Position numbers and translations under genes: made by a program. From positions 1-10,071 of the forward strand of contig JAUXFJ010000038.1 of the NCBI GenBank assembly GCA_030620065.1: DNA of 10,071 bases. Direction: 5' to 3'. Positions 7,674-10,071 of this stretch are shown one piece after another. Below the pieces are notes generated by a model. The model was given only the letters and a program-made list of their open reading frames with translations, was not told the origin of the DNA and ran no database searches. The stretch comes from Anaerolineaceae bacterium. Lineage in GTDB: Bacteria > Chloroflexota > Anaerolineae > Anaerolineales > Anaerolineaceae. Numbering within the stretch: the first letter of the stretch is position 1; each line of letters opens with the position of its first letter.

Positions 7674-7695
7674 TAATCCTGCCAAATTGAATATT

Positions 7696-7713
7696 TTATC
7701 TTGATCAAGATAA
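7696..7713. promoter_or_regulatory. Perfect 18-base palindrome in the divergent spacer, candidate operator
   Basis: TTATCTTGATCAAGATAA reads the same on both strands. It lies 52 bases upstream of the minus-strand C39-like gene and 74 bases upstream of the plus-strand helix-hairpin-helix gene, the natural place for a regulator controlling both. The TTGAT...ATCAA halves abut, so it is not an FNR-type box, which has a 4-base spacer. Its form suits a winged-helix (MarR/PadR-like) dimer, but no such regulator is encoded in the window. Confidence 0.55.
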
Positions 7714-7787
7714 GAAAACTTGCAGTAATCCGAGATGTTCATAATTGTATTATTGGTAGAATTATATAAAACAAAAGAGGGTTCAAA

Positions 7788-8114
7788 ATGTCAAAAGAAT
7801 TCTGGATTGGATTGGTCGCTGGTTTGATAGTTGGCTGGTTGGTTGAATGGCTAATTGATTGGTGTTACTGGAGAAAAAGATTTAATGCTGTTGTTGGTCA
7901 GTTAGAAGATAAGAAGGACGACCTGAAAGATATCAAAGGTGTAGGAAAGATCATTGAAAGACGGTTGAACAATGCGGGAATATTCACATTCAAACGTCTT
8001 TCAGAATTAACGCAGTCAGAGATTGAAAAGATCATTGGTAAAACTCAAAATCTGTCAGATGAAAAGGCATTCGTAAAACAGGCAAGAAAGAAGGCAAAGA
8101 AGAAGGGTAATTAA
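7788..8114 (+). CDS. Small membrane protein with a helix-hairpin-helix domain
   Basis: This is a 108-residue protein. Residues 5-28 form a Gly/Trp-rich membrane helix (FWIGLVAGLIVGWLVEWLID), followed by a charged segment and a helix-hairpin-helix-type domain at about 45-85: LKDIKGVGKIIERRLNNAGI, then FKRLSELTQSEIEKIIG. The GVG hairpin is the usual backbone-binding element of such domains. The C-terminus is a very basic tail, KQARKKAKKKGN, which would suit nucleic acid or membrane-phosphate contact. Similar domains occur at the ends of ribosomal and respiratory-complex proteins and in small proteins loosely described as nuclease-like; no catalytic residues are visible here, so I call no enzyme activity. 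AGAGGG stands 6 bases before the ATG. It is followed after 9 bases by the SH3-type gene, so the two are probably co-transcribed. Confidence 0.8.
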   Translation: MSKEFWIGLVAGLIVGWLVEWLIDWCYWRKRFNAVVGQLEDKKDDLKDIKGVGKIIERRLNNAGIFTFKRLSELTQSEIEKIIGKTQNLSDEKAFVKQARKKAKKKGN

Positions 8115-8123
8115 GGTGCTGTT

Positions 8124-8903
8124 ATGAAGAATGCGTTGATTAAAGTTGACCAGTATAAATTGGTTGTGTTGATTGTTCTTTTAATAGCACTAATCATTCT
8201 TGTTTGCGAAGAACCTGCAACACTTATGTCCAGTGAGATGGCGGGTGATGCGGATATACAGCAATTAGCAGAGAATAATTGTGAAGGAGAAAGCAGCACT
8301 GTCCAGATCCCTCCGCTTCCTAAATCGGATGATTCCTTGAAGTTAAATGAAGCAAATATGGGGCTATTAGATACTGGCGGTATTATGCGTTATCTCCTAA
8401 GTGAAGATAAAAAAACATGGGTGCCGCTAATTCCAGAGGATATATTGGATGTACTGCCTGATGATTTTGAACTCACTTCGGATGAATCAAATGTATGGCA
8501 CATCTTTGATGGAGGCGGCAGTGTGCTGTATTCCTTCAATTCCGATGTTCTGGAATGGAATATGGCACCTGAGAAGATCATGGAAGCGCAAGATGATTCA
8601 CGATCTGGGGATATTCCAGCATGTGAGGGCGCTAAACCTGCACGATTGACTTCAGTAGGTACACATATAAAAGTGGTGAATGCCCTGATCCCACTGCGGT
8701 CTTCACCGGATGCTGAATCTGCAAATTACATGCTGTCTCTGCCAAAAGGTACACACCTTGAGGTTGTGAATTTTCCTGTATGCACACGATTTTTAGGCGG
8801 TGCAAACTTATGGTGGGGTGTGCGAACTGAAAATGGAATAGAGGGATGGGCGGCGGAAGCATCTGCGATCAGTGATGTGTATTATCTGCAGGAAATAAAA
8901 TAA
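8124..8903 (+). CDS. Membrane-anchored protein with a C-terminal SH3b-type domain
   Basis: This is a 259-residue protein of unknown function. Residues 11-28 are a strongly hydrophobic helix (YKLVVLIVLLIALIILVC) after a short basic start. Cys28 at its end is not in a good lipobox, so a plain membrane anchor is more likely than a lipoprotein. Residues 60-165 are acidic and not recognised. Residues 180-250 look like a bacterial SH3b domain: VVNALIPLRSSPDAES, a turn LPKGTHLEVVN, then LWWGVRTENGIEGWAAE, which matches the common pattern in which Trp-Gly-V and GW-x-A close the barrel. Such domains often bind cell-wall peptides or proteins. Cys53, Cys167 and Cys220 could form a disulfide outside the cell. 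TAAGGTG precedes the ATG by 5 bases. It converges on recA. Confidence 0.75.
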   Translation: MKNALIKVDQYKLVVLIVLLIALIILVCEEPATLMSSEMAGDADIQQLAENNCEGESSTVQIPPLPKSDDSLKLNEANMGLLDTGGIMRYLLSEDKKTWVPLIPEDILDVLPDDFELTSDESNVWHIFDGGGSVLYSFNSDVLEWNMAPEKIMEAQDDSRSGDIPACEGAKPARLTSVGTHIKVVNALIPLRSSPDAESANYMLSLPKGTHLEVVNFPVCTRFLGGANLWWGVRTENGIEGWAAEASAISDVYYLQEIK

Positions 8904-8907
8904 GCAC

Positions 8908-8939
8908 AAAAAAAGAACGCTGTAAAAAACAGCGTTCTT
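8908..8939 (-). terminator. Intrinsic terminator of recA
   Basis: AAGAACGCTGT (8913-8923) pairs perfectly with ACAGCGTTCTT (8929-8939) around a 5-base A loop, an 11-base-pair stem. On the minus strand it is followed directly by a run of T's (complement of the A's at 8908-8912, continuing the stem's own TT), the classical form, about 18 bases after the recA stop. For the convergent plus-strand genes the same stem lies 10 bases after the stop but is followed by AATAAATAAAG, so it should work less well in that direction. Confidence 0.9.
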
Positions 8940-8956
8940 AATAAATAAAGAGAAAA

Positions 8957-10033
8957 CTACTCGTTTTCTTTAGGGTCTGCTGGTGGTTCAACAGTATCAT
9001 CCGCTGGTATTTTTGCGCCCAGCACTTGTTCGCGGACGGCTGTTTCGATCTCATCACTTAATTCCGGGTTCTGTTTTAGAAATACCTTCGCGTTCTCACG
9101 ACCCTGCCCAAGACGAATGTCACCGTATGAATAAAAGGCACCTCGTTTTGTGATTATGTCCAGGGATGCGCCAAGATCCAGGATTTCACCGGTTTTGGAT
9201 ATACCCTCGTTGTACATGATGTCAAACTCAGCAGTGCGGAAAGGTGCGGCGACTTTATTTTTAACAACTCGCACACGGACATGGTTTCCGGTGATTTCTG
9301 AACCTGACTTAATAGATTGGATGCGGCGAATATCCAAGCGTACTGATGAGTAAAATTTTAAAGCCAGACCGCCTGGCGTTGTTTCTGGGTTGCCGAAATA
9401 TACACCAATTTTTTGGCGTAATTGGTTAGTGAAGACGACAGCTGTGCGGGTTTGGCTGATCGCACCGGATAATTTTCGCAGCGCTTGTGACATTAGGCGG
9501 GCCTGCATGCCCATGGTTGCGTCTCCCATGTCACCTTCAATCTCAGAGCGGGGGACCAGCGCGGCGACAGAATCTATTATAACCAGGTCGAGTGCGCCGG
9601 ACCGAACAAGGGTTTGCAGGATCTCCAATGCCTGCTCGCCAGTATCCGGTTGAGAGATTAGCAGATTATCTATATCTACACCAAGCATAGCGGCATAGGA
9701 GGGGTCTAACGCATGTTCCATGTCAATAAACGCCACTGTGCCGCCTGCTTTCTGCGCTTCCGCAGCCATGTGGAGGACCAGAGTTGTTTTCCCGGATGCT
9801 TCTGGTCCGAAGACCTCCGCCACACGCGCGCGGGGAATACCTCCGACACCCAATGCGATATCAAGGGAAAGCGATCCGGTGGAGATGGCAGCAACCTCAA
9901 GGTGTCGTGCTTCTCCCAAACGAATGATAGCGCCATCCCCGAACCGCTTGGTGATTTCTTCCAGCGCTTTTTCGAGCACGGCTTGTTTGGCGTCAACATT
10001 ATTTTTTTTAGAATCTTTAGATTTAGAAGGCAT
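8957..10033 (-). CDS. recA: Recombinase RecA
   Basis: RecA coats single-stranded DNA, drives homologous strand exchange and stimulates self-cleavage of LexA-type repressors. From the start chosen here it is 358 residues. The P-loop GPEASGKTT is at 76-84, the Walker B strand [10 protein letters not shown] at 150-159, and loop L2 with its strongly conserved [20 protein letters not shown] at 203-222, followed by [13 protein letters not shown]. The C-terminus ends in an acidic tail ([15 protein letters not shown]), as is usual. Two in-frame ATGs exist: at 10043-10045 and at 10031-10033. The second is preferred because GGAG (complement of 10040-10043) lies 6 bases before it, whereas the first has no ribosome binding site and would leave a leader of only about 10 bases. 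Using the first adds MEPF. It is a single gene with its own terminator and promoter and has no functional link to the sugar cluster. Confidence 0.98.
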   Translation of the reverse strand: MPSKSKDSKKNNVDAKQAVLEKALEEITKRFGDGAIIRLGEARHLEVAAISTGSLSLDIALGVGGIPRARVAEVFGPEASGKTTLVLHMAAEAQKAGGTVAFIDMEHALDPSYAAMLGVDIDNLLISQPDTGEQALEILQTLVRSGALDLVIIDSVAALVPRSEIEGDMGDATMGMQARLMSQALRKLSGAISQTRTAVVFTNQLRQKIGVYFGNPETTPGGLALKFYSSVRLDIRRIQSIKSGSEITGNHVRVRVVKNKVAAPFRTAEFDIMYNEGISKTGEILDLGASLDIITKRGAFYSYGDIRLGQGRENAKVFLKQNPELSDEIETAVREQVLGAKIPADDTVEPPADPKENE

Positions 10034-10052
10034 AAACGGCTCCATTTGGTTG

Positions 10053-10071
10053 GATATACTGATTATATATC
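10053..10071 (-). promoter_or_regulatory. recA promoter -10 box inside an inverted repeat, cut by window edge
   Basis: The minus strand carries TATAAT (complement of 10062-10067), which would start transcription near 10055, about 22 bases before the preferred recA start. The same stretch contains the inverted pair GATATA (10053-10058) and TATATC (10066-10071) with a 7-base spacer. A repressor such as LexA could bind over the -10, but the motif matches no SOS box that I can name with certainty and the -35 lies beyond the edge. Confidence 0.5.

Noticed and set aside
7696..7713. FNR/CRP-type binding site
   Set aside because: FNR sites need TTGAT and ATCAA separated by 4 bases; here the halves abut and overlap, so the geometry is wrong.
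8390..8581. 63-codon open frame on the minus strand inside the SH3-type gene
   Set aside because: It lies wholly within a plus-strand gene with a ribosome binding site, membrane segment and recognisable domain, so it is a shadow frame.

Overview
The window looks like chromosomal DNA of a free-living, carbohydrate-using bacterium, most likely a Chloroflexota (Anaerolineae-type) lineage. That placement is an inference from style. The sugar-binding lipoprotein has an Ala/Glu/Pro-rich linker after its lipobox, there is a membrane-anchored C39-like protein with a Pro/Thr-rich stalk, a small SH3-domain envelope protein, and a RecA with a GPEASGKT P-loop. No marker in the window proves the phylum. 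I see no rRNA, tRNA, CRISPR array, insertion sequence or phage gene.

Positions 1-6610 (all minus strand) hold a sugar uptake and hydrolysis cluster. In transcription order it is: a consensus promoter with a large palindromic operator, a LacI-family repressor, a substrate-binding lipoprotein, two CUT1-type ABC permeases resembling AglF/AglG, and, after a 374-base gap, a GH1 glycosidase cut by the left window edge. No ATPase is encoded here, so the transporter probably borrows an MsmK/UgpC-type ATPase from elsewhere or from beyond the edge. The inferred logic is that the repressor senses a sugar and controls its own promoter and the genes behind it, the transporter imports a short glucoside, and the GH1 enzyme cleaves it in the cytoplasm.

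Positions 6741-8903 hold three envelope-type genes of unknown physiological role: a membrane-anchored C39-like peptidase domain protein (minus) and, divergently, a small membrane protein with a helix-hairpin-helix domain followed 9 bases later by a membrane-anchored SH3b-type protein (plus). The divergent spacer contains a perfect 18-base palindrome.

Positions 8908-10071 hold recA (minus), with a strong intrinsic terminator at its end and the beginning of its promoter at the right edge.

The most noteworthy points are the 37-base palindrome that covers the repressor's -10 box, transcription start and start codon; an orphan Shine-Dalgarno sequence in the leader of the binding-protein gene; a roughly 100-residue insertion in the second permease; and a Ser in the GH1 enzyme where the family normally has an active-site Arg. 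I found no clear evidence of an entirely new multi-gene system.
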